Shown: positions 50,415 through 59,121 of the stretch, piece after piece
Position numbering within the stretch: the first letter of the stretch is position 1
How the letters are laid out: every line of letters starts with the position of its first letter
NCBI GenBank assembly: GCA_023408075.1
Contig: JAEYKW010000017.1
Span: 62,001-126,000 of the forward strand
Direction of reading: 5' to 3'
DNA: 64,000 nt
DNA from: Bacillota bacterium
Lineage (GTDB): Bacteria > Bacillota > Clostridia > Christensenellales > SZUA-584
The notes under the pieces: model-generated
The model's input: only the letters and a program-made list of their open reading frames with translations
The model's database searches: none
Told to the model about the DNA's origin: nothing
Made by a program: the position numbers and the translations under genes

Positions 50415-51953
50415 TCAGCCGTTAAGCCCGCAGGTATCCACGAGTTTTTTAAATATATCCGTGTTGTCGTAAGACCCGCTGAACGCTTCCGCACCCGCAC
50501 CATAGGCGTAGACGGGCACCAAACCACCGGTGTGCACATACGACGTCCAGCCGATACCCGCCTTGTTGTTTAATATATGTGTCAAAGTCACTGTCAGAGG
50601 CTCGTACCCGCCGTACAGCAGCTGCGCTTGAGCAGCATCCGTCTGTCCGCCGAGCGATGCATCCAGCGCCTCTGTGAGCCTCTCATACTCGTCCGCGGTC
50701 AGCACGCGCCCCGCGTTCTCCTCCAAAGCCGCCTCCGCGTCGTCGGGCGCGATAAGCCCGAAATTCTGCTTAATCGCAGGCAGCATATCGCTCATCAGCA
50801 GCTGCGGTTTGTCTTCTTTCATATCTTCAAAAATTGTATCAAACGCCGAATACGAAACCGTCTGCCCGGAGAGCAGCGCATAATCCGTGTTATAGCCGGT
50901 GGCCGCATAGCCAAGCGCCATGCCGCCCGTCTCGTGATCTCCCGTCACGAGTATCAACGTCTCGTCCGGATGTTCCTCTGCAAAATCGACCGCTTCAGCC
51001 ACGGCATCCTCCAGCACAAGCGTTTCGGCAATCGCCGCCGCCGCGTCGTTGGCATGGCACGCCCAGTCAATCATGCCGGATTCACAGACCATAAAAAATC
51101 CGTTTTCATTGTCCAGCACATTAATGCCCGTGCGCACAAAATCCTTTAAGCTCAAAGCGTCCTCAGGTGCATCGAGCGCAAACGGCATCGCGCCCTTTGT
51201 CTGCAGCGCGGGGCTCACCGCATATACCTTGCCGGAACCGCCGTCAAGCGCCGCCATCTCCTCTTTTGTATCCGCAATGGTATAGCCGTTTTGCGCAAGC
51301 ATCTCAAACACATCCGGCTCGTCGCTCTTGGAACCCGCCGGATCCACCAGCGAACCGCCGCCGAAATAGTCCACGCCGCTGTCCGGCATCTGCACCGCAA
51401 TGTCGTAGTAATCCCCTCTCGATGCCGCGTGCGCATAGAACGCCGCCGGCGTGGCGTTGTTGAGCGATACCGTTGATACGATGCCTATTCTTTTACCGTC
51501 ACGTTTAAGCATCTCGGTAATGCTCTCGGGCGATGAGGCTTTATCCCCCGTCATGCCGATGACGCCGCTTTGCGTTTTGATACCGCAGGATAGCGCCGTC
51601 GCCGTCGAGGCCGAATCGGGACAGACCGACGTTTCATCGAACGTTGTAACCATACCCGTTATCGGAAACTCTGTGAAGCTTAAGCTGCCGATCGCAACGT
51701 CCTGCGCGCTGCCCTTGAAAATCTGGGCCGCGTTCACCTGCGCGAATGCCATGCCGTCGCCGATAAACAAAAACACATATTTGGGAGCGTTCGGCTCCTT
51801 CATGTGCGCGGGCAGACCGATCTCCTGCACGCCGGGTTCTTCGGCGCTGGGCGCTGCAGATTCCGACGGTGCCGACGGTGCCGCGCAGGCAGCGAGGAAA
51901 ATCAGCAGCAGGCAGAAAACGATGACAAAAACCGACTTCAGTCTTGGTTTCAT
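50415..51953 (-). CDS. Alkaline phosphatase, lipoprotein
   Basis: A 512-residue phosphatase anchored by a lipoprotein signal (VIVFCLLLIFLAAC). FLFIGDGMAFAQ gives the first metal Asp, CPDSASTATALSCGIKT the phosphoryl-accepting Ser, and VTGDHETGGMALGY further metal ligands. It releases phosphate from extracellular esters. The start is ATG 51953 with AGGAGG six bases upstream. The three structured elements at 52046-52325 are upstream of it and could lie in its leader. Confidence 0.93.
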   Translation of the reverse strand: MKPRLKSVFVIVFCLLLIFLAACAAPSAPSESAAPSAEEPGVQEIGLPAHMKEPNAPKYVFLFIGDGMAFAQVNAAQIFKGSAQDVAIGSLSFTEFPITGMVTTFDETSVCPDSASTATALSCGIKTQSGVIGMTGDKASSPESITEMLKRDGKRIGIVSTVSLNNATPAAFYAHAASRGDYYDIAVQMPDSGVDYFGGGSLVDPAGSKSDEPDVFEMLAQNGYTIADTKEEMAALDGGSGKVYAVSPALQTKGAMPFALDAPEDALSLKDFVRTGINVLDNENGFFMVCESGMIDWACHANDAAAAIAETLVLEDAVAEAVDFAEEHPDETLILVTGDHETGGMALGYAATGYNTDYALLSGQTVSYSAFDTIFEDMKEDKPQLLMSDMLPAIKQNFGLIAPDDAEAALEENAGRVLTADEYERLTEALDASLGGQTDAAQAQLLYGGYEPLTVTLTHILNNKAGIGWTSYVHTGGLVPVYAYGAGAEAFSGSYDNTDIFKKLVDTCGLNG

Positions 51954-52045
51954 AACGCCCTCCTTGATGAGATATATTCCTATCATATATTAAATAATGG
52001 GATTTGCAAATGATGACATTAAAAAACGGCAGACCGCCGTTATTC

Positions 52046-52325
52046 GCTGGGAGATGGCAGGCCATACGAAACCGGGGGTATCAGGACGGTTCTGCATGGC
52101 CTGCACAGGAAAATAGCATGTTGGGTCAGGCTGTACCCTTTTCTTTGGGAGATGGCAGGCCATACAAAACCGGGAATCGCAGATCGATTCTGCATGGCCT
52201 GCACGGAAAATAGCACTTTCAGGCATTCTATAGGCAAGGCTTTCGCCTTATCTGTTGGGAGATGGCGAGCCGCATATCATGGGAATACGGCTCGCACGGG
52301 GTATAGCGCTTGGTTTTGCACGTTT
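52046..52325. repeat. Three tandem structured elements (about 70-110 bases each)
   Basis: Plus-strand copies begin at 52048, 52145 and 52255. Each has GGGAGATGGC, a stem, GCAC, then a GGAAAATAGC-like end (GGGGTATAGC in copy 3). The stem is GCAGGCCAT/ATGGCCTGC in copies 1 and 2 but GCGAGCCG/CGGCTCGC in copy 3, which looks compensatory; copies 1 and 2 have a second inner stem that also changes on both sides. Short reading frames exist but are not shared by copy 3. A repeated RNA or protein-binding structure is likely; the strand is unclear. Confidence 0.65.
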
Positions 52326-52605
52326 TTTACGTACATGTATAAGACGCTTTGGAAACGCAAAAGTGCTATCAAAAAACAAAAAAACTTAAATTATTTTTCA
52401 TTTCCACACAATCGGCCGCAAAAATACAATCATCTTTGAACTTTTTGCCGGAAGAAGCCCCATTGCAAGCGCCGCATCTCATCCCGCTCTGCATTTTGCG
52501 CATGTACAGTTTATGAACGGTATAAGAAAGTCATGAATACCGGCACCTGCGCGTATGATGTGTACGGGCGGTTATCACAAAAAGGAAAGTTGTCAGGAGG
52601 ATGAG

Positions 52606-54657
52606 ATGATGACATGCAGGCAATGCGGTGCGGAAATAAAAAACGGCGAGATTATTTGCTCCGTTTGCGGCGGCAAAACCGATGAAGCAGCCCCCTCCGG
52701 CGCGCCGCCGGGCCTCGATGTTTGTTCTCTATGCGGCAGGCCAGTGCCGCACGATGCGGCATTCTGTTACTACTGCGGCGTGCCCCGCCGGTTTTATCAA
52801 AACTTCTATCCTTCGTTTAATTTGCCGCGTCATGGCTTTATATACGGCACGAAAGCGTATAAGCCGCGCCGGTTTCTCGCTGCTGCCGCTGCCGCCGTCG
52901 TTATTGCGGCTGTCCTGCTGCTCGCCGCGGTGCTTGATGCGCCGGCTGCGCCGGTGGTTTACTTCAAGCAGGGTACGGTCTTCACTGCCGATCTCGACTC
53001 TCTCAAGACAACCGAGCTGTCAAACACCATGCCTGCCTCTGATGACGGCTTTTTGCTCGACTACTATACAGTCTGCAGCCCCGACGGGCGGTATCTGTAT
53101 TATCCGGAGCGGGATGGCGATTCGGCCGCCGTATACCGGCGTGATTTATCTGCGGACGCAAAAGATCCGCACGCCGTTGTCAGAATCGACCGTGGCATCG
53201 GCTATCCTTTTGAGGTGACACCGGATAACAGGGCGGTTTATATCAAGGAGCCGGGCGGCGGCCTTTATGTGAGCGACGGCAAAAGCAAGCAAAAAATTGA
53301 GGATGGTATCAGTTATTTCGAGCTCAGCGCAGACGGCACAAAGCTCGTGTACACCAGCCTCGACGGTGATATCTTCTTTGCGGATACTCTGTCCGGAGAG
53401 AAAATCGCGTCCAACGCCACGCTGCTGGGAATCAGTGACGACTTCTCCGCCGTTTACTATGACAAGAACGGCAGTTTGTACGAGCACAAAATCGGCACCG
53501 GGAAGCATAGAATCACGTCCAATATATCCGGCTTCATTGCGCACATGGACGACGGCACAGTGTACTATACAAAATCCGAGGAGCGGACAACCCGGCTTGA
53601 CGATATACTGAACGACGATATGAAGGAGGCCGACAGTGCAATGAAGCAGCCCGATATCGCCGATTACCAAACGCTGCAGCCCGCGCAGGCTGACGGCACC
53701 ACGCTGTATGAAGTGATCACGGACGAAGAAGCCTATAACGCCGCTTTAAGCGCCTTTTCCGAAAAGCTCGGGCGCGACGAGATCCGTGTTCTCGCCGACA
53801 CATTCACGATGGATTTCAGCGTTGATACGCTTTGGGCCTATATGAACGGCGAAGAAACAAAGGTGACGGATGATTTCGCGTACACGCTCGCCGCCTCGGG
53901 TCACGGTCTGCTCGTCTATAAGAAGGCTGTTTTCTCGCCGCCCAAAAAGGCCAATCTGTCGGAAATTCGGGATATTGATGAGCTGTATGCGCTGTTTAAC
54001 GGCTTTCAATACGAGAACGGCGATGTGTACGCAGCCTTGAACGGTAAGGAAACGCAGATCGTCGCTGCGGACACACCCGCGCTGGCTACCGACAACTCGT
54101 TTGTTTACGCACCCCAAGACGGCAAGCTCTATTACCTTGACAGCTACGACACGGCGAATTCCAGCGGTACCTTGCAGGTGATTACGGTACATGGCGGCAG
54201 CTTTTCCACCCCGCAGACAGTGGACCGGGGTGTCGGTACATTTGCGCTCGATGTCCGCACCAACGCCGTCTATTACATAAAGGATATGCAAAACGGCGTC
54301 GGGAACCTTTACCGAAGCGGCGTGAAAATTGACAGCGGCGTGAGCCCATCCGGCATGCTGCTGAGCCATAACGGCGGCACGCTCTATTATTTCAAAGCGG
54401 AAAACGGCGGTACGCTGATGGCATACGCCAAGGGCGACACGAAACGGATCGCATACGGGGTATCAACGGCGGCTCTGATCAACGACCGGCTCGTCTTTAT
54501 TGCAGATAACGGCGACCAACGCGGCGGCTTATACCGGTATGACAATGGAAGGCCGCGTCTGATTGACGAGGGCGTCACGCACCTGATTGATACCCAAAAA
54601 TACCGGCAGCCGCCCGGCCTTGATTTTCTCTCGCCTGAGCTGCTGGATTCCGAGTGA
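52606..54657 (+). CDS. Double zinc-ribbon membrane protein with large extracellular domain
   Basis: A 683-residue protein. Two cytoplasmic zinc ribbons (CRQCGAEIKNGEIICSVCGG and CSLCGRPVPHDAAFCYYCG) precede one membrane helix (about residues 85-110). The rest is outside and built of repeated strand pairs such as SPDGRYLYYPERDGD and VTPDNRAVYIKEPGGG, a beta-propeller-like pattern related to DUF5050 proteins. The start is ATG 52606 behind AGGAGG. The role is unknown; a surface sensor or scaffold is a guess. Confidence 0.75.
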   Translation: MMTCRQCGAEIKNGEIICSVCGGKTDEAAPSGAPPGLDVCSLCGRPVPHDAAFCYYCGVPRRFYQNFYPSFNLPRHGFIYGTKAYKPRRFLAAAAAAVVIAAVLLLAAVLDAPAAPVVYFKQGTVFTADLDSLKTTELSNTMPASDDGFLLDYYTVCSPDGRYLYYPERDGDSAAVYRRDLSADAKDPHAVVRIDRGIGYPFEVTPDNRAVYIKEPGGGLYVSDGKSKQKIEDGISYFELSADGTKLVYTSLDGDIFFADTLSGEKIASNATLLGISDDFSAVYYDKNGSLYEHKIGTGKHRITSNISGFIAHMDDGTVYYTKSEERTTRLDDILNDDMKEADSAMKQPDIADYQTLQPAQADGTTLYEVITDEEAYNAALSAFSEKLGRDEIRVLADTFTMDFSVDTLWAYMNGEETKVTDDFAYTLAASGHGLLVYKKAVFSPPKKANLSEIRDIDELYALFNGFQYENGDVYAALNGKETQIVAADTPALATDNSFVYAPQDGKLYYLDSYDTANSSGTLQVITVHGGSFSTPQTVDRGVGTFALDVRTNAVYYIKDMQNGVGNLYRSGVKIDSGVSPSGMLLSHNGGTLYYFKAENGGTLMAYAKGDTKRIAYGVSTAALINDRLVFIADNGDQRGGLYRYDNGRPRLIDEGVTHLIDTQKYRQPPGLDFLSPELLDSE

Positions 54658-54669
54658 ATACGGCTTTGG

Positions 54670-54698
54670 TTGACATTCGCTTCATACAAACTTATTAT
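54670..54698 (+). promoter_or_regulatory. Amidase promoter
   Basis: TTGACA (54670-54675), 17 bases, TATTAT (54693-54698), predicted start near 54705. This excludes the in-frame TTG at 54703 as translation start and supports ATG 54757. Confidence 0.75.
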
Positions 54699-54756
54699 GT
54701 AATTGCATGATTTCTATGACAGCCCTTTTGGGCGAATACAAAGGATAAACGAATTG

Positions 54757-55671
54757 ATGAAGCATTTTAAGCTGTTAGCCATACTTGCAGCGGTGCTGCT
54801 GCTGTTCGGCGCTTGCGGACAAGCCGCGGATACCTCTGCCACGACGGAGCCCACCCCGGTCGCAACGGCAACTCCCGCCGCCACGCCGTCACCCACACCC
54901 ATACCCATACCCATACCCACAACGCCGCCCGATGTGACGGAATCTGCGGAGCCTTCGCCCACAGGCACCACAGCACCCACGCCGACACCGTCGGCCACGC
55001 CCGCGAAAGAATCGCAGCCGTCCGTTTCCAATGCGACCGGAACGCCGCTCTCGGGGCTCGTGATCGGCATTGACCCGGGTCATCAGGCGCACGCGAATTC
55101 GGACCCGGAGCCTGTCGCGCCCGACTCGAGCGAGACCAAAAAGAAAGTGTCGTCGGGCACGCAGGGTCGCGATACGGGTGTCGCGGAGTACAAGGTGAAT
55201 CTGCAGGTGGGGCTCAAGCTCAAAAAGCTGCTGACCGACCTCGGCGCAACCGTGGTGATGTCGCGCGAGTCGCACGATGTGAACATATCGAATAAAGAGC
55301 GCGCGGAGATGATGAACGACGCGGGTGCTGATCTTGTGATTCGCATTCACTGCAACGGCAACAACGACGAATCCGTTCACGGTGCGTTCGTGCTGATTCC
55401 AAGCAACGACTGCACGGCATCGATCAACGACGCGAGCAAGAAGGCGGGCCGCTGCATTATCGACGCGTTCTGCGCCGCAACGGGCGCGAAGAATTTGGAG
55501 CTGCAGCCGCGCAGCGATCAGACCGGCTTTAACTGGAGCACAGTGCCCGTCTGCAATATTGAAATGGGGCATATGACAAACAAGGATGAAGACAATCTGC
55601 TCGTCAGCGACGATTACCAGAATCTTTGCGCGCAAGGTATCGCAAACGGCATCGCGGATTACTTCAGCTAA
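54757..55671 (+). CDS. N-acetylmuramoyl-L-alanine amidase (Amidase_3), lipoprotein
   Basis: A 304-residue cell-wall hydrolase. Lipoprotein signal LLAILAAVLLLFGAC, then a Thr/Pro-rich linker of about 75 residues, then the catalytic domain: IGIDPGHQA (zinc His), GVAEYKVNL (zinc Glu), LVIRIHCNG (zinc His) and EMGHMTN (catalytic Glu). It cleaves the bond between muramic acid and the stem peptide. AAGGAT lies ten bases before ATG 54757. The linker includes four hexamer repeats (CCATAC) near 54896-54920, a possible length-variable site. Confidence 0.92.
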   Translation: MKHFKLLAILAAVLLLFGACGQAADTSATTEPTPVATATPAATPSPTPIPIPIPTTPPDVTESAEPSPTGTTAPTPTPSATPAKESQPSVSNATGTPLSGLVIGIDPGHQAHANSDPEPVAPDSSETKKKVSSGTQGRDTGVAEYKVNLQVGLKLKKLLTDLGATVVMSRESHDVNISNKERAEMMNDAGADLVIRIHCNGNNDESVHGAFVLIPSNDCTASINDASKKAGRCIIDAFCAATGAKNLELQPRSDQTGFNWSTVPVCNIEMGHMTNKDEDNLLVSDDYQNLCAQGIANGIADYFS

Positions 55672-55734
55672 ACGTAAGATTTGATTATAAAAGGCCGTTC
55701 ATTATTAGAGCCGCCTCTGTATATTGGATAACTC

Positions 55735-55850
55735 CCTTGTTGTCCCTGAGGAGCTAAACGACGAAGGATCCCATGTCAAGACGCTTATCAGCATGGGGTT
55801 TTAGTCCATTGCGCAGTCAGCTTGCTATCGCTCGCTCAAAATGACTTGTT
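55735..55850. repeat. Interspersed intergenic repeat
   Basis: GAAGGATCCCATGTCAAGACGCTT followed by AGCATGGGG and then CTATCGCTCGCTCAAAATGAC resembles the pair at 28785-28968 (ATCCCATGG, AAACGCTT, CTATCGCTCACTCGAAATGAC). No gene is seen in 55672-55917. Confidence 0.5.
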
Positions 55851-55917
55851 AGTGTGTTAGAAGACCGCTGCTCTCCCAGCGGCTCAGTTTTTAAAGAGCG
55901 ATGACATATCTCTGCGG

Positions 55918-56553
55918 CTACCGTTTTGGCGCGCGCAGCATGCACCACTGCGGCCTATCCGTGCCGGGCAGCTTGCCTTCTCCGACGACTTCAAAACCGT
56001 AATGCTTATACAGCCCTACGTTCTTTTCATTGTGCGTTTCCAGATAACACGCCAGCTCATGGCTGTCGAAGTAGTCAAGAAACGGTGCCAAAAGCTTTGT
56101 GGCCACATGCTCACCCCGGTGAGCGGGCGATACGCCGATTTCGTAAAGATACCAATGCGGCATCGCCGCATACGCCTTATGCAGCTGTTTCGAATAGCCG
56201 CCGTACTCATCCATCAGCCCCACAATATTCTTGTGTATCTTCTTTTTAAGCGAAAGCACACCGAGCTTTAAATACTCCCAGTCGCTCATGAACATCTTTT
56301 CGGGTGCGTAGAAAATAATGATGCCTTCCAGCCGTGGGCTCGACGCATAAACGTGCCCGTACTTTATTGCGCATTCCAAAGAGAACCTTTGCAGCAGCTC
56401 GGCCCTCTGCGGCTCAGCCGGTCTGTCTTCGAACAGCGAAGCCACAAACGGGTCCTCCGCAAACGCCTCTGCCAGCACTTTCTGTGCCCTTGAAATGTCC
56501 TCTTTACCCAGCTTGTAAAGCGTGTCCGCGCCGGGGATGTGTTGTGTGACCAT
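55918..56553 (-). CDS. GNAT family N-acetyltransferase
   Basis: A 211-residue acyl transferase. The acetyl-CoA loop is VSPAHRGEHVATKLLAPFL near residue 145, and the last motif is THNEKNVGLYKHYGFEVVGEGKLPGT. The N-terminal half (ISRAQKVLAEAFAEDPFV, MFMSDWEYLKLGVLS) matches the subgroup often encoded alone in Clostridia. The substrate is unknown. It is followed, on the same strand upstream, by an SDR gene 27 bases away. Confidence 0.88.
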   Translation of the reverse strand: MVTQHIPGADTLYKLGKEDISRAQKVLAEAFAEDPFVASLFEDRPAEPQRAELLQRFSLECAIKYGHVYASSPRLEGIIIFYAPEKMFMSDWEYLKLGVLSLKKKIHKNIVGLMDEYGGYSKQLHKAYAAMPHWYLYEIGVSPAHRGEHVATKLLAPFLDYFDSHELACYLETHNEKNVGLYKHYGFEVVGEGKLPGTDRPQWCMLRAPKR

Positions 56554-56580
56554 ACCGTCCCCCCTTATTGATAGGCCGCT

Positions 56581-57354
56581 TCAGCCTTTGTATTCCCACC
56601 CGTGATCGCCGTGATAGATCATCCGGTGCGTCATGCCGCCGTCCACCATGACGTTCTGCCCGTCAATAAAGCCCGCCTCGTCGCTGCAAAGGTAAAGCAC
56701 CATATTCGCGATGTCAGCCGGTTTCCCGACGCGCCCTGCCGGATGCTGGGCCGCATCCGCCTGAGAATACGCGGGCTTATAGCCGTCTTCCTGCTGATAC
56801 GCCCCCGTGTCGATCCACCCGGGGCTCACCGTGTTGACGCGCACCCGACCCGAAAGGCTGACAGCCAGCGCATGCGTGAGTGCGCTGATGCCGCCCTTGG
56901 CCGCTGTGTAGCTCTCGGTGTCCGGCTCGGACATCGCATGCCGCGTGGATGAAATGTTCACAACCGATGCACCCGGCGCAAAGTGCCCCGCAAACAGCAG
57001 CGTCAGATAATACGGCGCAGCCACACCGATGCGCAACACCTCGTTAAAATCCTCATATGAACAGTGTGAGAGCAGCCCTTTTTTGCTGACGCACGCGTTG
57101 TTGATCAGATAGTCCACCTGCCCGAATGTGTCCAGCACCGTCTTCGCAAACCGCTCGAGCGTGCCCTTGTCCGCGATATCGCCGTTGAAGAACAGCAGCT
57201 TGTCCCCATACGTTTGAGTGAGCTTTCCGCCCGAAACCGCATCGGTATCGATCACGGTCACGCGCGCGCCTTCATCTATAAACGCCTGCGTGATGCAGCG
57301 CCCGATGCCGTTCGCTCCGCCCGTGACGATGCAGATTTTACCGTTGAATCTCAT
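56581..57354 (-). CDS. SDR family NAD(P)-dependent oxidoreductase
   Basis: A 257-residue classical short-chain dehydrogenase: TGGANGIGRCI cofactor loop, LINNACVSKKG, SSTRHAMSEPDTESYTAAKGG with catalytic Ser, Tyr and Lys, and the end VDGGMTHRM. The Asp after the second strand (VIDTD) suggests NAD(H). The substrate is unknown. It precedes the GNAT gene and may be co-transcribed with it. Confidence 0.92.
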   Translation of the reverse strand: MRFNGKICIVTGGANGIGRCITQAFIDEGARVTVIDTDAVSGGKLTQTYGDKLLFFNGDIADKGTLERFAKTVLDTFGQVDYLINNACVSKKGLLSHCSYEDFNEVLRIGVAAPYYLTLLFAGHFAPGASVVNISSTRHAMSEPDTESYTAAKGGISALTHALAVSLSGRVRVNTVSPGWIDTGAYQQEDGYKPAYSQADAAQHPAGRVGKPADIANMVLYLCSDEAGFIDGQNVMVDGGMTHRMIYHGDHGWEYKG

Positions 57355-57434
57355 ACCGTTGTCCTCCTTGTTTGCCTTAGCAGCATTCTATCATTTTATT
57401 TTACAAATAAAAACACCGGCTGCTCAAAAAACGC

Positions 57435-57470
57435 TTGACATATTACTTATTGTTACTTATTATTACTTTA
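57435..57470 (+). promoter_or_regulatory. HTH-operon promoter with three phased direct repeats
   Basis: TTGACA (57435-57440), 17 bases, TATTAT (57458-57463). TTACTTAT at 57443 and 57453 and TTACTTTA at 57463 repeat with a 10-bp period across the spacer, the -10 box and the start. This is the layout of an operator read on one face of the helix. Confidence 0.7.
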
Positions 57471-57495
57471 TAAGCAACTATAGGGAGCGTTTCGT

Positions 57496-57942
57496 ATGAA
57501 AGAGACGTATTATACGGTTGAGCAGATCGCCGACATGCTGCACATGCATGTCAAAACGGTGCAGCGCTATATCCGCGAGGGCAAGCTGCGCGCCGTCAAA
57601 ATCGGCAAAGGCTGGCGCGTATCGGGCCACGACTTGAGCGTGTTTACCGAAGGCGCGAACCTTCCCGATAGATCCGAAGCGGTACCAGCGCAGCGCGTCA
57701 AAGCGTCCAGCGTGATTGATATCGATGTCGTCAGCCGCGATGAGGCGATACGCATTGTGAACACGCTCACCGCATTGATGAACTCAAAACCGCCCGAATA
57801 TGGCCCGTCCTCCATGCAGGCGCAGTTTATTGAGCCCGAATTCAAGGTGCGCATCACGCTGTGGAGCGGCGTAAAATTCATGGCGGCCATCTTAAGCGCC
57901 GTGGAAGCGCTCACAGACGAAAACGAGGAGAAACTTTTATGA
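57496..57942 (+). CDS. Excisionase-family (MerR-like) HTH protein
   Basis: A 148-residue protein. YYTVEQIADMLHMHVKTVQRYIREGKLRAVKIGKGWRV in residues 5-45 is the helix-turn-helix with wing of the excisionase/AlpA-like family; the C-terminal part (IDVVSRDEAIRIVNTLTALM) is not recognised. AGGGAG precedes ATG 57496. It overlaps the hydrolase gene by four bases, and probably binds the phased repeats in its promoter. Confidence 0.88.
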   Translation: MKETYYTVEQIADMLHMHVKTVQRYIREGKLRAVKIGKGWRVSGHDLSVFTEGANLPDRSEAVPAQRVKASSVIDIDVVSRDEAIRIVNTLTALMNSKPPEYGPSSMQAQFIEPEFKVRITLWSGVKFMAAILSAVEALTDENEEKLL

Positions 57943-58754
57943 GCAGTGTTTTTAAATCGGCACAGGGGCGCGACAAAGTCCGTGCCTATTACAATCAGAT
58001 ATTGAGCCACTTCCCTCTCGCGCAGCGGTACGAGCAAACGTCTTACGGCAGCACATTCCTGCTTGAAGCGGGCAGCGCGCAAAACCCTGCCGTGATATTG
58101 CTGCACGGCTCGTGCAGCAACGGCGCGATATGGCTCGGCGATATCCCCGCCTTGGCAGAGCGGTTTCACGTTTTCGCGGCGGATCTACCCGGCGAAGCGG
58201 GCAACAGCGAGGATATCCGCCCCGACCTTGGCGACTATCCAAAATGGCTGAATGAACTGCTCGACGTTTTGCAGCTTGAGAAAGCCGTGATTATCGGCCA
58301 TTCGCTGGGCGGCTGGCTGGCGCTGCATTTCGCAGCCGCATACCCGACGCGCACGGCGCGTCTGGTGCTGTTTGCCCCGTCGGGCATCGTTGAACCCGAT
58401 CAATCGTTTCTTGAGGAATCGATTGCGTCCCTAAGCGGCGAGACGGACACGCTCGGCGAATGGGTGATGGGTGATGTCCCGCAGCCCGTGCGCGACTTTC
58501 TCAACCTGATCATGGAGAACTTCAATCCCGTCACGGGCGCGCTGCCCGTACTCAAGGATGAAGAGATGCGCGCGCTCATCATGCCCGTACTGCTGCTGGC
58601 GGGAGAAAAAGATATCACGATGAACCCCGCCAAGGCGGCGGAGCGCCTGCAGCACTTTGCGCCGCAAGCTGCAATAAAGATTATTAAAAACGCCGCTCAC
58701 GTGATCATCGGCGCAATGGACACCGTGATGCCGTTTTTACTGGAGAAGGAGTAA
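57939..58754 (+). CDS. Alpha/beta hydrolase
   Basis: A 271-residue serine hydrolase. LLHGSCSNGAIW is the oxyanion loop, IIGHSLGGWLALHFAA the nucleophile elbow (Ser near 115), LLAGEKDITM carries the acid region and KNAAHVI the His. The substrate is not known. The start is ATG 57939 (GAGGAG upstream); the longer frame begins inside the HTH gene. The stop shares a base with the next start (TAATG). Confidence 0.9.
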   Translation: MSSVFKSAQGRDKVRAYYNQILSHFPLAQRYEQTSYGSTFLLEAGSAQNPAVILLHGSCSNGAIWLGDIPALAERFHVFAADLPGEAGNSEDIRPDLGDYPKWLNELLDVLQLEKAVIIGHSLGGWLALHFAAAYPTRTARLVLFAPSGIVEPDQSFLEESIASLSGETDTLGEWVMGDVPQPVRDFLNLIMENFNPVTGALPVLKDEEMRALIMPVLLLAGEKDITMNPAKAAERLQHFAPQAAIKIIKNAAHVIIGAMDTVMPFLLEKE

Positions 58755-59113
58755 TGGAATTCATCACAAGAAACGGCCGGATTGTGGCCGTGATTGATAA
58801 ATCTTTTAAAATAGGCGATGTGCAAGCGGTGCTCGACCTCATGGCTGACGCGAGATATTCGGGCGGCTCCACCGCGATGGCGGTTTACAAAGAAAGCCTT
58901 GCCGAGGACTTTTTCGATCTCAAAACGGGTTTTGCCGGTGAGGTGCTGCAAAAGTTCTCGAACTACCGCTTCAAGCTTGCCATCGTGGGCGACTTTAGCG
59001 TATACGGCAGCAAGGCGCTGCGCGATTTTATCTATGAAAGCAACAAAGGCAATCTGGTGTTCTTTAAGGCCAGCCTTGAAGAGGCATTAGACGTGCTGAC
59101 ACAAGACCGCTGA
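58754..59113 (+). CDS. DUF4180 domain protein
   Basis: A 119-residue protein with the family core DFFDLKTGFAGEVLQKFSNY and KLAIVGDFSVYGSKALRDFIYESN, found in the same form in many Firmicutes regulator operons. Its function is not known. It is translationally coupled to the hydrolase and so belongs to the HTH-hydrolase-DUF4180 operon. Confidence 0.88.
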   Translation: MEFITRNGRIVAVIDKSFKIGDVQAVLDLMADARYSGGSTAMAVYKESLAEDFFDLKTGFAGEVLQKFSNYRFKLAIVGDFSVYGSKALRDFIYESNKGNLVFFKASLEEALDVLTQDR

Positions 59114-59121
59114 GTTTTTTG

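Noticed and set aside
52046..52325. CRISPR array
   Set aside because: Only three units, no constant short repeat with unique spacers of equal size, repeats themselves vary in paired positions, and no cas genes are near.
52064..52439. Small proteins encoded by the tandem elements (ATG after GGGAG)
   Set aside because: Copies 1 and 2 share a similar peptide, but copy 3 does not keep it, and the changes follow base pairing better than codon logic. Not fully excluded.
55083..55346. Minus-strand frames across the amidase
   Set aside because: Antisense to the catalytic domain, with no ribosome site.
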